From: Butyrivibrio sp. CB08
Lineage (GTDB): Bacteria > Bacillota > Clostridia > Lachnospirales > Lachnospiraceae
DNA: 64,000 nucleotides
NCBI RefSeq assembly: GCF_003625485.1
Contig: NZ_RAIR01000002.1
Span: 62,001 to 126,000, forward strand
Direction of reading: 5' to 3'
Program-made: the position numbers and the translations under genes
Notes under the pieces: model-generated
Database searches by the model: none
What the model was told of the DNA's origin: nothing
The model's input: only the letters and a program-made list of their open reading frames with translations
Part shown: positions 27,384-36,111 of the stretch, piece after piece
Layout: every line of letters starts with the position of its first letter
How positions within the stretch are numbered: the first letter of the stretch is position 1

Positions 27384-28349
27384 TTATAGACCCGCGTAAG
27401 CAATGAGACAAAGAAGTATTGTCACTGTAGTAAATACGTTAACGACTCTTGTTTCTGACCATCCACCCTTCTCAAAGTGATGGTGGATAGGAGCCATTCT
27501 AAAGATCCTCTTACCGTGTGTGATCTTGAAATAGGATACCTGGAGGATAACTGAAATTACCTCGAAGGCATAAATAAAACCAACTATTACTATAAATATA
27601 GGCATCTGCATAACATATGCTATTCCTGTTACAAAACCACCAATAGCAAGTGATCCTGTATCTCCCATCATTACCTTGCCCGGGTATACATTGTAAACAA
27701 GATAGCCAAGAAGTGCTCCAACCATGGCGCTGGACATAACTTCCGCACCTGTTGCCATGTAATGCATTCCTGCAACCGCAAAGAAGCCTGCAACTACAGC
27801 TGTAACTGATGCGCAAAGTCCGTCGACGCCATCAGTAAAGTTGGTTCCGTTAGCTGTACCAAGTGCTATAAAGAACATAACAGGTATGTTCAAAATGCCA
27901 AAATCAAGAACGATGCTTGTAAATGGAACTCTCATTCCAAGAGAGATGTCTGTAAAGTTAAGTACATATAATGAGAAAAGAATTGTAACAATGAGCTGTC
28001 CAAGGATCTTCTGCCATGCACGAAGACCTAAGTTGTGCTTTCTTACAACCTTGATATAGTCATCGATAAATCCGATTATTCCAAAGCCGATGGTAAGAAT
28101 AAGGACTGGTATTACTTCTTTATGAGAAGCGCCATAGAAAATGCCTATAACTACTACAGGCAAAAGGAATATAACTCCGCCCATGGTAGGTGTTCCTGTC
28201 TTTTTCTGATGGGATTCAAGGCCCTCTTCTCTCTCAGTCTGGCCAGCTTTGAGCTTTCTAAGTATCTCTATCACCTTGGGTCCTATTAAAACCGCAATAA
28301 CAAAGGAAAGAAGAGCTGGAAGAAGGGTCCTCATACAATAATCGTTCAT
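27384..28349 (-). CDS. mraY: Phospho-MurNAc-pentapeptide transferase MraY
   Basis: 321 aa integral membrane enzyme making lipid I. Ten hydrophobic segments; catalytic Asp motifs IGFIDDYIKV and NFTDGVDGL, and the C-terminal HHHFEKGGWSE motif are all present. It lies 17 bp after the class B PBP gene. murE and murF, which often flank mraY, are missing from this locus. Confidence 0.96.
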   Translation of the reverse strand: MNDYCMRTLLPALLSFVIAVLIGPKVIEILRKLKAGQTEREEGLESHQKKTGTPTMGGVIFLLPVVVIGIFYGASHKEVIPVLILTIGFGIIGFIDDYIKVVRKHNLGLRAWQKILGQLIVTILFSLYVLNFTDISLGMRVPFTSIVLDFGILNIPVMFFIALGTANGTNFTDGVDGLCASVTAVVAGFFAVAGMHYMATGAEVMSSAMVGALLGYLVYNVYPGKVMMGDTGSLAIGGFVTGIAYVMQMPIFIVIVGFIYAFEVISVILQVSYFKITHGKRIFRMAPIHHHFEKGGWSETRVVNVFTTVTILLCLIAYAGL

Positions 28350-28366
28350 TTCAAATCTCCAAATAA

Positions 28367-30637
28367 TTAGTTTCCACCATTATTATCTATGCTCTCAAAT
28401 ATGGAAGATTCAGTGTTCTCGCCTGTGAAATCAGGAAGATCATCTCCTCCAAAAGCATGTCCTGATGATGGATCAATAAGATTACCTGTGTTCGGGTCAA
28501 TATAATACCCCGTTGTACCATCAACGTCAAATGTCTCCCAGATAGAGGATTTATCAGCTTCTTCAGCCTTGGTTTCCTCCTCTGTGCTGGCACCTTCAGT
28601 TGCCTCCTCGGTACCTTCCCCGGTAGTTTCTTCCGGATTTTCAGCATTTTCGTCAACTGCTACAGCAGAAGTTATCATCTGTGCTCTAAGCTCTTCAAGC
28701 TCTGCCTGCTCCTTTTCACTAAGTGGCTCAGTCATTGGATAGTTAAGGTAAGGAAGGGCCTCAGTGAGGACCGCTCTTACGATCCTAGTCGCAAACTTGG
28801 CATCGTCCTGATATCTGGTATTTGGTCTGTCTACTACAACGTAGATAGCGATCTCAGGATCATCAGCTGGCGCATATCCCATGAAGGATACAACGTACTG
28901 ATGGTTTCCACGAGGAAGTGTCTGAGCAGTTCCAGTCTTGCCACCGATCATATATCCGGCAGGACGGGCTGTTTTACCAGTTCCGTTAGGACCTGATACT
29001 ACTGTGTTACAGAATTCTACGATCTTATCAGAGGTACTCTGAGAAATAACCTGTCTAAGAATCCTTGGCTCTACATTTTTAATAGTAGCTCCACTTGAGG
29101 AAACAACTCTTTTAACCACATGAGGCTCGTAGTAATAGCCGCCATTTATAAGGGCACAGAAACCAGTGATACCCTCGATCATATCGATGTTAAAGCCCTG
29201 TCCAAAAGAGTTGGTTGCAAGGTCAGTAGATGTCATATCAGAAGCCTTGTAGGTAAGTCCCTCTGTTCTGGCCTCTCCCGCAAGGTCTACGTTGGTCTTA
29301 AGGCCAAAACCAAAGTCCTTCTGGAACTTGGTAAAGGTGCTGACTCCTGTAGCCTGAGCTACATACATCATGGCAACGTTACAGGAGATCTCAATTCCTC
29401 GCTGGACTGAAACCGCGCCGTCACCGTAAGTGTTATGGCACTTGATCTCCCATCCACCAACTTCCAAAGAGCCTCTGCAATTATAAACCTCGTTGCCGGT
29501 TATGGAGCCTGACTCAATACCAGTTGCCACTGTAAATGGCTTAGCGACTGAACCTGGCTCATAAGTATCTGTAATGCAGAAATTCTTCCAAAGAGCGTTG
29601 TAGTTCTGATACAGCTGCTCATCAGTGAAATCTGCCAGCATTTCTTCTGTAATATATACACCTGAGTCAAATACTGACTCGCCCTTAACCTTATTGCCCT
29701 TCTCATCTACAGCAGGCATTCCGATAAGAGCTGACTTATCTCTCGGGTCATTGAGGTCGTACTTGGGGTAGCTTGCCATAGCAAGGATCTCGCCAGTATT
29801 GACGTTCATCATGATACAGCCAACATTATTGGCGCCATTTCCCTGTCTGAAATTGTTGGCATAGGTGTCGTTAAACTCCTGAAGATGCCTCTCAACGATA
29901 TTCTGAAGGTTACCATCTATGGTTGTTACAAGGTTATCGCCGTCGGTTGCAGGAATTGTGGTTCTCTCAAGATTGGAATCTTCATCAAGATATCCATACT
30001 CTCTTCCCATTGTTCCTGACAGTGTATTGTTGTAATACTCCTCAAGGCCATACATTCCGTTGTTGTCTCCGGAGGTAAAGCCTATAACATCGCATGCAAG
30101 TGAACCGTTAGGATACTTCCTTATATAACTTGACTCAAACCATACACCCTGAATATTGGCGTCATACCCTTCCATTCCAGGAGTTATCATATCCTGGAAG
30201 TTCCTGATCTCATCATAAGGGAGTTTTTTTGCAAGAATGTAGTACTGGGATGTTGGATGCTCAGCAAGATATGCTCTGATCTCTCCGGAGTCGAGGCCAA
30301 ACTCTTTTACCAGAGCCCTGATTGTTGGCTCTAAGTACTTCTCATCTCTAAGAAGAAGCTTGGCATCAAGAATTACATTGTAGACCTTTTCACTGTAAGC
30401 AAGGATGGTTCCATTGGCATCAAGGATCTCTCCGCGCCTGAATGGCAGCGTTGTAGAGTCGTACTGCTGCTGTGAGAGCACCTGTTTCTCGTACTCCTCA
30501 CCGTTATTTTTGGTGATAAGGATAAGTCTTACCCCTAACCCAACGAAAGCCAGTAGTGCAAGCACAAACAGCACTACCAGCTTTTTCTTCATTCCTATAG
30601 TGAACTTCTGACTGTTCCCAGACTTCCTTTTTTTCAT
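28367..30637 (-). CDS. Class B penicillin-binding protein (FtsI/SpoVD type)
   Basis: 756-aa transpeptidase. One N-terminal membrane helix (about 18-40), PBP dimerisation domain with RRGEILDANG (68-77), and a transpeptidase domain with S363-VAK, SCN at 418-420 and KTGTA at 567-571. No PASTA domain is present; instead a Glu/Thr-rich low-complexity tail (about 645-720) and a short acidic end with a YYIDPNTGNLIDPSSG stretch. It should crosslink the septal wall with FtsW. The division role is more likely than a spore cortex role given the cluster, although the family overlaps with SpoVD. Confidence 0.9.
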   Translation of the reverse strand: MKKRKSGNSQKFTIGMKKKLVVLFVLALLAFVGLGVRLILITKNNGEEYEKQVLSQQQYDSTTLPFRRGEILDANGTILAYSEKVYNVILDAKLLLRDEKYLEPTIRALVKEFGLDSGEIRAYLAEHPTSQYYILAKKLPYDEIRNFQDMITPGMEGYDANIQGVWFESSYIRKYPNGSLACDVIGFTSGDNNGMYGLEEYYNNTLSGTMGREYGYLDEDSNLERTTIPATDGDNLVTTIDGNLQNIVERHLQEFNDTYANNFRQGNGANNVGCIMMNVNTGEILAMASYPKYDLNDPRDKSALIGMPAVDEKGNKVKGESVFDSGVYITEEMLADFTDEQLYQNYNALWKNFCITDTYEPGSVAKPFTVATGIESGSITGNEVYNCRGSLEVGGWEIKCHNTYGDGAVSVQRGIEISCNVAMMYVAQATGVSTFTKFQKDFGFGLKTNVDLAGEARTEGLTYKASDMTSTDLATNSFGQGFNIDMIEGITGFCALINGGYYYEPHVVKRVVSSSGATIKNVEPRILRQVISQSTSDKIVEFCNTVVSGPNGTGKTARPAGYMIGGKTGTAQTLPRGNHQYVVSFMGYAPADDPEIAIYVVVDRPNTRYQDDAKFATRIVRAVLTEALPYLNYPMTEPLSEKEQAELEELRAQMITSAVAVDENAENPEETTGEGTEEATEGASTEEETKAEEADKSSIWETFDVDGTTGYYIDPNTGNLIDPSSGHAFGGDDLPDFTGENTESSIFESIDNNGGN

Positions 30638-30685
30638 CGAACTAACTTAAATACCCTTCTAAATCTCTTAAAGTGGCTAAACAGA

Positions 30686-31123
30686 CTAGTTCTTAACTAC
30701 TTCAGGGATTGGTGCCAGCTGTCTTACATAATCGTTGCCGCCGCCATCAGAGTAAGTAATTATCTGACCCTCAGATGCATAAGTCATGCCGTATTCCTGG
30801 ATTGCGATCCTCTTTATCTCATCCAGATCCACATTGCCACTTGCTCTATTATACGCCTCATCATTGTCCTGTTTCAAATTATTTAATTGACTTTCTAATG
30901 TGGCGATATTTTTAACACTGCTGGTGATCTGTGACTGAAGTGAAATGTACCAGGCCAGTGTTCCAACCATCAGAGCCATAGCCAGTGACAGGAATAACAG
31001 ATAACCAAGGCTCATGTGGTGTCTTCTCTTTGATCTTGAAGGTTCCTGAACATGGACATGTCTGCGTTCTGGCGCTCTATTTGGTTTTCTTACGGATGTG
31101 CCACGGATGTATTCGTTTGCCAT
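30686..31123 (-). CDS. ftsL: FtsL-like septum protein
   Basis: 145-aa bitopic protein: a basic N-terminal cytoplasmic part (RKPNRAPERRHVHVQEPSRS), one membrane helix (about 52-70) and an extracellular coiled coil (about 72-110) ending in a short tail. This shape and the place between rsmH and the class B PBP identify FtsL. Two ATGs are close together; the second, at 31123, has the better spacing to AAGGAG and was chosen. Confidence 0.85.
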   Translation of the reverse strand: MANEYIRGTSVRKPNRAPERRHVHVQEPSRSKRRHHMSLGYLLFLSLAMALMVGTLAWYISLQSQITSSVKNIATLESQLNNLKQDNDEAYNRASGNVDLDEIKRIAIQEYGMTYASEGQIITYSDGGGNDYVRQLAPIPEVVKN

Positions 31124-31138
31124 GTTCATTCTCCTTTC

Positions 31139-32077
31139 TTAAGATTCTTTTTCAAAGACCCTAAGCTTTGCGCTTTGTGATCTTTTATTCTGTTCAAGCT
31201 CCTCTTCACTTGGAAGGATCGGCTTTCTTGTTATCACCTTGCCCTTGGACTTCCTGCCGCAGGTGCAGACCGGAAATTCCGGAGGACAGATGCAAGGATC
31301 TTCATTGGTCTTGAAATTGTTTTTGGTGATCCGATCTTCCAGTGAATGGAAGGTTATCACGCAGAGCCTTCCGCCGGGATTCAGGAAATCTATGAATCCG
31401 TCCAGTGAATTCTGAAGGACGTCCAGCTCTCTGTTTAGTGCAATCCTGATAGCCTGATAGGTTCTCTTGGAAGGATGTCCGCCCTTCTCTCTCATTCTGG
31501 CCGGGATTGCAGCCTTTATTATGTCATTGAGCTGACCTGTGGTCTCGATCGGAGCCTTGGCCCTCTCTATACATATATGCTTTGCAATATTCTTGGCGAA
31601 CTTGTCTTCGCCAAAATCTCTTATTATATGAAAGATCTCTGTCTCTGAATAATCGTTTATTATGTCTCTTGCTGTCAGGGTCTGTCTCTGGTCCATTCTC
31701 ATGTCCAGTGGAACATCTTCCTTATAAGTAAATCCCCTGTCCGCATTATCAAGCTGGAAGGATGAAACCCCAAGATCAAGAAGTATTCCGTCAACTCCTG
31801 TAACTCCAAGCTCTTTAAGTCTTGTCACAGCGTTTTCGTAGTTGTCTCTTATTACAGTGATACGGGAGCCAAACTCTTCAAGCCTCTTGCTGGCTGCTGC
31901 TATCGCATCTGCATCCTGATCCACTCCGTAGAGGTGTCCCTTATCTGAAAGCCTCTCGGCTATGTGAAAAGAGTGGCCTCCTCCTCCCAAAGTGCCATCA
32001 AGGTAGATACCGTCTGGCTTGATATTAAGATTGTCTATGCACTCCTGAAGGAGCACTGAATAATGCTTGAATTCCAT
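31139..32077 (-). CDS. rsmH: 16S rRNA (cytosine-1402 N4) methyltransferase RsmH
   Basis: 312 aa SAM-dependent methyltransferase. Motif I is [12 protein letters not shown], followed by [19 protein letters not shown], the [12 protein letters not shown] region and [14 protein letters not shown], all RsmH hallmarks. A Cys-rich stretch [15 protein letters not shown] is near the end, as often in Firmicutes. A GTG 12 bp upstream is possible, but GAGG is ideally spaced for the ATG at 32077 ([10 protein letters not shown]). Confidence 0.96.
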   Translation of the reverse strand: MEFKHYSVLLQECIDNLNIKPDGIYLDGTLGGGGHSFHIAERLSDKGHLYGVDQDADAIAAASKRLEEFGSRITVIRDNYENAVTRLKELGVTGVDGILLDLGVSSFQLDNADRGFTYKEDVPLDMRMDQRQTLTARDIINDYSETEIFHIIRDFGEDKFAKNIAKHICIERAKAPIETTGQLNDIIKAAIPARMREKGGHPSKRTYQAIRIALNRELDVLQNSLDGFIDFLNPGGRLCVITFHSLEDRITKNNFKTNEDPCICPPEFPVCTCGRKSKGKVITRKPILPSEEELEQNKRSQSAKLRVFEKES

Positions 32078-32103
32078 CAGATTCCTCACTGGAGGCTATA
32101 TGC

Positions 32104-32544
32104 TTAAATGCTCAATCCGTACTCACTCATCTTGGCTGCAATTCCATTGATGTCATCAAAAGTACTTGCATTCTCCCACTCAGCCTTGCTCCAGATTTCA
32201 GCTCTGTTACCGACGCCTGCGATAACCGCCTCCTTCTCGATCTTGGCATGTTGTAAGAGGTTCTGTGGTAAAAGGATCCTGCCCTGCTTGTCAACTTCAG
32301 CATCAATGGCACCTGCGATAAAGAAACGTCCCAGCATTCTGGCTTCCGGCTTATCCATTGGGAGCGCCTGGAGTTTCTCTTCGAACTGATTCCAGCCCTC
32401 CTCAGCAAACACGAAAAGGCATCCGTCAAACCCCTTGGTTACCACAAACTGTTCACCTAGAAGTTCGCGGAACTTAGCTGGAATTATGAGTCTTCCCTTA
32501 GCATCAATGGAATGACTGTATTCGCCTTTAAATGCTGATCCCAC
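32104..32544 (-). CDS. mraZ: Transcriptional regulator MraZ
   Basis: 146 aa with two SpoVT/AbrB-like domains, each holding the D-x-K-GR core: SIDAKGRLIIPAKFRE (about 13-28) and EVDKQGRILLPQNLL (about 84-98). MraZ represses its own division cluster by binding repeated GTGG-type boxes. The only possible start is the GTG at 32544, because an in-frame TAG lies 9 bp upstream; no Shine-Dalgarno is seen. An array of four boxes lies between promoter and start. Confidence 0.95.
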   Translation of the reverse strand: MGSAFKGEYSHSIDAKGRLIIPAKFRELLGEQFVVTKGFDGCLFVFAEEGWNQFEEKLQALPMDKPEARMLGRFFIAGAIDAEVDKQGRILLPQNLLQHAKIEKEAVIAGVGNRAEIWSKAEWENASTFDDINGIAAKMSEYGLSI

Positions 32545-32552
32545 AATTTTCT

Positions 32553-32587
32553 ACCACTTATCACCACTTTTTGACACTTTTTACCAC
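32553..32587 (-). promoter_or_regulatory. MraZ box array
   Basis: On the minus strand GTGGT (32583-32587), GTGTC (32573-32577), GTGGT (32563-32567) and GTGGT (32553-32557) are spaced exactly 10 bp with A-rich gaps. They begin 8 bp after the -10 box, so bound MraZ would block initiation. Confidence 0.8.
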
Positions 32588-32595
32588 CTGAAACC

Positions 32596-32624
32596 ATTAT
32601 AATGCACTTTTTTTATGAAAACAA
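32596..32624 (-). promoter_or_regulatory. Promoter of the mraZ division cluster
   Basis: On the minus strand TTGTTT (32619-32624), a 17-nt spacer and a perfect TATAAT (32596-32601). Transcription would start near 32588, at the edge of the MraZ box array. Confidence 0.75.
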
Positions 32625-32680
32625 TAGGTTTTTTAAACTTTTAAAATAAAAAAAGTCTAAAGTTTATGCGGGTTTGCACA

Positions 32681-32729
32681 AAAAAACGCCTATATAGTGT
32701 CTGACAAATTTGCCACCACTATATAGGCG
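32681..32729 (-). terminator. Terminator of the HerA-like ATPase gene
   Basis: A 13-bp stem CGCCTATATAGTG (32687-32699) with its complement (32717-32729) and a 17-nt loop, followed by six T residues on the minus strand. Confidence 0.8.
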
Positions 32730-32801
32730 ATTTTGTTACTATTTTGTTGTAATATGTTCCTATTTTGTTCTGATTTTATTCAGGCATATTTTTATTTTTT
32801 A

Positions 32802-34379
32802 TCAGCTCTTAAAGAATGTTGAAAGAATTCCGCGGCCTAAACTTGCACCAAGATTTCCACCAAGGGTCTTACCAAACTTACCAAAGGTTCCACCCACGGT
32901 CTTACCCACTTCTCTTCCAACGGTTCCAGCTACAGAGTTACCAATGGTCTTAGCTGTCTGCTTCTTCTTTCTGTCAGCTGCAGCCTTCTCTTTTTCCGCA
33001 GCCTTAGCTGCTGCGGCTTCCTCTTTCTCTTTTGCCTTGCGCGCAGCCTCTTCTGCCTCCAGCTTAGCCTTGGCCTCAGCGTCAGCCACTCCCTTTCTCT
33101 CAAGGAACTCAAATGCAGAATCTGGATCAACAGGCTCATAGTACTTGGTGTAGAGTGTGCTGCCCTTTATCTCTTTTTCTCTTGTGCTCTGATCTATTCC
33201 GCCCATAAGAGACTGTGGAGGAAGGATGAATACTCTCTCGCACATGGTTGGTGTTCCGGTCTCATCGAGGAATGAGCAGATTGCTTCGCCGGTTCCAAGT
33301 TCCTGGATAACATCTGCAGTGTTGAATGCAGGGTTCTCTCTAAAGGACTCAGCAGCTGCCTTAACCGCCTTCATATCAGCTGGAGTGTAAGCGTGAAGCG
33401 CGTGCTGCACCTTGTTTCCAAGCTGAGCAAGAACTCCGTCAGGAATATCCCTTGGGTTCTGGGTTACAAAGTAGATTCCAACGCCCTTGGATCTGATGAG
33501 CTTAACAACCTGCTCGATCTTGTCCATGAGCATTTTTGGTGTATCCTTGAACAGAAGGTGAGCTTCATCAAAGAAGAATACCATCTTAGGCTTATCAAGG
33601 TCTCCCACCTCAGGAAGAGTCTCAAAGAGCTCTGACATCATCCAAAGAAGGAAGGTTCCATAAAGGGTTCCGTTGTTGATAAGGCTTGTGGAATCAAGGA
33701 TATTGATCATACCCTTTCCACCTTCACCTGTTGTGAACCAGTCTTTGATATCAAGGGCTGGCTCGAAGAAGAAGTCTTCTGCACCTGCAATCTCCAAAGA
33801 TACGATAGCTCTCATGATGGCAGCTACAGAAACCTTGCTGATATTGCCGTAGCTTGCAGCAAAGTCCTTGTTATTCTCTGAAATATAATTGAGCATTGCC
33901 TTGAGGTCCTTGGTGTCCACAAGGAGGAGCTCCTGATCATCAGCAATCTTAAATGCGATTGACAGGATATCTCTCTGAAGGTCGTTAAGGCCAAGGATTC
34001 TGGAAAGAAGAAGTGGTCCCATCTCAGAAACAGTGGTCCTGAGTGGAATACCCTGTTTGCCAAACACATCCCAGAATGTAGCTGGATACTTCTGATACTT
34101 AAAGCCAGCCTCTGAAAGTCCGAACTTCTGAATGCGCTTTTGCATGTTCTCGTTGTCTTCACCCTCGAGAACCATTCCAGAAAGGTCTCCCTTGACGTCT
34201 GCAAGGAATACAGGAACGCCCATGTCGCTGAAGGACTCAGCAAGAACCTTTAAGGTTATTGTCTTACCAGTTCCAGTTGCACCTGCAATGAGGCCATGAC
34301 GATTAGCCATCTTAGGTAAAAGAAATACATTCTCCCCCGCTTCGTTATTGGCAATCCAGATCTTGTTATCTCTTAACAT
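32802..34379 (-). CDS. HerA-like ATPase, DUF853 family
   Basis: 525 aa. Walker A GATGTGKT lies at residues 33-40 and Walker B FFFDEAHLLF near 270, with a later arginine-rich SKGVGIYFVTQNPRDIP stretch typical of HerA/FtsK-like DNA translocases of the DUF853 group. After about residue 430 there is a long Ala/Lys/Glu coiled coil and a Gly-rich tail of GK/GG repeats ending in ILSTFFKS. The exact role of DUF853 proteins is unknown; DNA processing or membrane attachment is conceivable. Single-gene unit with its own terminator; divergent from the polymerase gene. Confidence 0.85.
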   Translation of the reverse strand: MLRDNKIWIANNEAGENVFLLPKMANRHGLIAGATGTGKTITLKVLAESFSDMGVPVFLADVKGDLSGMVLEGEDNENMQKRIQKFGLSEAGFKYQKYPATFWDVFGKQGIPLRTTVSEMGPLLLSRILGLNDLQRDILSIAFKIADDQELLLVDTKDLKAMLNYISENNKDFAASYGNISKVSVAAIMRAIVSLEIAGAEDFFFEPALDIKDWFTTGEGGKGMINILDSTSLINNGTLYGTFLLWMMSELFETLPEVGDLDKPKMVFFFDEAHLLFKDTPKMLMDKIEQVVKLIRSKGVGIYFVTQNPRDIPDGVLAQLGNKVQHALHAYTPADMKAVKAAAESFRENPAFNTADVIQELGTGEAICSFLDETGTPTMCERVFILPPQSLMGGIDQSTREKEIKGSTLYTKYYEPVDPDSAFEFLERKGVADAEAKAKLEAEEAARKAKEKEEAAAAKAAEKEKAAADRKKKQTAKTIGNSVAGTVGREVGKTVGGTFGKFGKTLGGNLGASLGRGILSTFFKS

Positions 34380-34488
34380 GAAATACCTCCCAACGCTATT
34401 CTTCTATATTTGAAACACTTCCTATATTTTACCACATTTAGGTGCGCAAAAGGGTAATCCGGGTATTTTTAAAAAGAATCTTGCCGCC

Positions 34489-34517
34489 TTGACTATCCAA
34501 ACACTTGTTCGTATAAT
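34489..34517 (+). promoter_or_regulatory. Promoter of the Y-family polymerase gene
   Basis: TTGACT (34489-34494), a 17-nt spacer and perfect TATAAT (34512-34517). The only suitable ATG (34524) lies 6 bp after the -10 box, so the mRNA would have essentially no leader. Confidence 0.75.
34498..34511 (+). promoter_or_regulatory. LexA (SOS/Cheo-type) box
   Basis: CAAACACTTGTTCG matches the Gram-positive LexA consensus CGAAC-N4-GTTCG at 9 of 10 fixed positions. It fills the spacer between -35 and -10, an ideal repressor position in front of an error-prone polymerase gene. Confidence 0.75.
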
Positions 34518-34523
34518 GTGGGT

Positions 34524-35798
34524 ATGGGATATGAACGAGAACGCACTTATATCTGCATAGATCTTAAGTCCTTCTATGCTTCTGTGGAATGCGCAGAAAG
34601 AGGACTTGATGTAATGACAACCAATCTTGTGGTGGCAGACCCCGAACGCACCGACAAGACTATTTGTCTTGCAGTTTCTCCGGCAATGAAGGCCCTTGGC
34701 GTCAAGAACAGATGCAGGGTTTTCGAGATTCCCAAGGGTATCGACTATATCATGGCCGTTCCCAGGATGCAGCTCTACATAGACTACTCCGCTGAAATCT
34801 ATGCGATCTACCTTAAATACATATCCAAGGACGACATCCATGTCTACTCTGTGGATGAGGCCTTTATGGACGTAACTGAGTACCTGTCCCTCTATCAGAT
34901 GACTGCCAGAGAGCTTGGTAAGCGCATTATGGATGACGTTTACGACTCTCTTAGGATCCGTGCAACCTGCGGAATAGGTTCTAACCTCTATCTCACCAAG
35001 GTTGCTCTTGATATCACAGCCAAACACTCCCCGGACTTCATAGGCGAGCTGGATGAAAAGAGCTACATAGAGACCTTATGGAACCACAGACCCTTAACTG
35101 ACTTTTGGCGCGTGGGACCAGGCATTGCGAGGAAGCTTGAAACCTATGGTATGCGCACCATGGGCGATATAGCAAGAGGCGACGAGAACCTGCTGTATAG
35201 GCTCCTTGGAGTCAACGCCGAGCTTCTTATCGACCACGCCTGGGGCCGGGAGCCAGTGACTATAGCTGATATCAAGAACTACAGGAGCGCTGCCCACTCT
35301 TTATCCCAGGGCCAGGTACTTATGTCTGACTACAGCTTTGAGAAGGGTCTTGTTGTGGTCAAGGAGATGATGGACGTACTGTGCCTTGATATGGTGGACA
35401 AGGGCCTTGTGAGTAAGAACTTCTCTCTTATGGTGGGTTATACCAAGAACGTCATGCTCCCAATGGCAACCGGATCCTTTACCCTTGATACTGAAACCAA
35501 TGCCAGCTCTGTACTGCTCCCCAAGATAGCTGAGCTGTACGAACAGATAGTTAATCCTGCCTACGAAGTCCGCAGGATGTATGTGGTATGCAATAACGTA
35601 ATCCCCGAGGAATACATGCAGTACTCTTTCCTGATGCCCGCCGAGGACCTTGAGAGAGACCGCAAGGTACAGAAGGCAGTTCTTGAGATCAAAAACAAGT
35701 TCGGCAAGAATGCTATTTTGAAGGGACTAAGTTTTGAAGAAGGCGCTACCACCAGAGAGCGCAACAATCAGATAGGAGGTCACAAGAAAAATGGCTAG
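34524..35798 (+). CDS. Y-family DNA polymerase, UvrX/UmuC type
   Basis: 424 aa translesion polymerase. The catalytic start CIDLKSFYASVEC (first metal-binding Asp), the second acidic motif YSVDEAFMDVT and a helix-hairpin-helix region WRVGPGIARKL are present, with a little-finger domain after about residue 235. Conserved sequence begins within a dozen residues, so the start must be the ATG at 34524 or a GTG at 34518; no ribosome site precedes either. It overlaps the yolD gene by 8 bp, the usual UvrX-YolD pairing, and is preceded by a LexA box. Confidence 0.92.
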   Translation: MGYERERTYICIDLKSFYASVECAERGLDVMTTNLVVADPERTDKTICLAVSPAMKALGVKNRCRVFEIPKGIDYIMAVPRMQLYIDYSAEIYAIYLKYISKDDIHVYSVDEAFMDVTEYLSLYQMTARELGKRIMDDVYDSLRIRATCGIGSNLYLTKVALDITAKHSPDFIGELDEKSYIETLWNHRPLTDFWRVGPGIARKLETYGMRTMGDIARGDENLLYRLLGVNAELLIDHAWGREPVTIADIKNYRSAAHSLSQGQVLMSDYSFEKGLVVVKEMMDVLCLDMVDKGLVSKNFSLMVGYTKNVMLPMATGSFTLDTETNASSVLLPKIAELYEQIVNPAYEVRRMYVVCNNVIPEEYMQYSFLMPAEDLERDRKVQKAVLEIKNKFGKNAILKGLSFEEGATTRERNNQIGGHKKNG

Positions 35799-36111
35799 AC
35801 AGAAGATGCCTCTTGATAAAAGAGCTGCTCAGTTCCTTCCATTTAAGGCAGTGGCCGGCCTTGATGAGGCTATAGCAGCAAAAGAGAAAATAACTGTACC
35901 AAAAATCGAGCTCTCCGAAGATTCCCTCAGAGAGCTCGATAAAAAGATGCATTTGATAAGAAAAGGTATGATGGTCTCTGTGGTGTATTTCCACAAGGAA
36001 GAATACCTTAAGATAACTGGAATGGTGGCCCGTCTTGATGAGACTGCCAGAATCCTTCAGGTGGTAAACACCAAGATTGAGTTTGATGATATTCTGGATG
36101 TGGAGTTTTAG
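35791..36111 (+). CDS. YolD-family protein
   Basis: 106 aa. The opening MPLDKRAAQFLPFKAVAG and the later MVSVVYFHKEEYLKITGMV match the YolD-like family, small proteins encoded with Y-family polymerases and proposed to be UmuD-like partners. The ATG sits inside the 3' end of the polymerase gene after an AGGAGG site. Its TAG stop overlaps the TAA stop of the convergent degV gene. Confidence 0.85.
   Translation: MARQKMPLDKRAAQFLPFKAVAGLDEAIAAKEKITVPKIELSEDSLRELDKKMHLIRKGMMVSVVYFHKEEYLKITGMVARLDETARILQVVNTKIEFDDILDVEF

Noticed and set aside
32540..32544. GTGGG at the mraZ start as a fifth MraZ box in the array
   Set aside because: It is 13 bp, not 10 bp, from the last box and is the start codon itself; mentioned but not counted.
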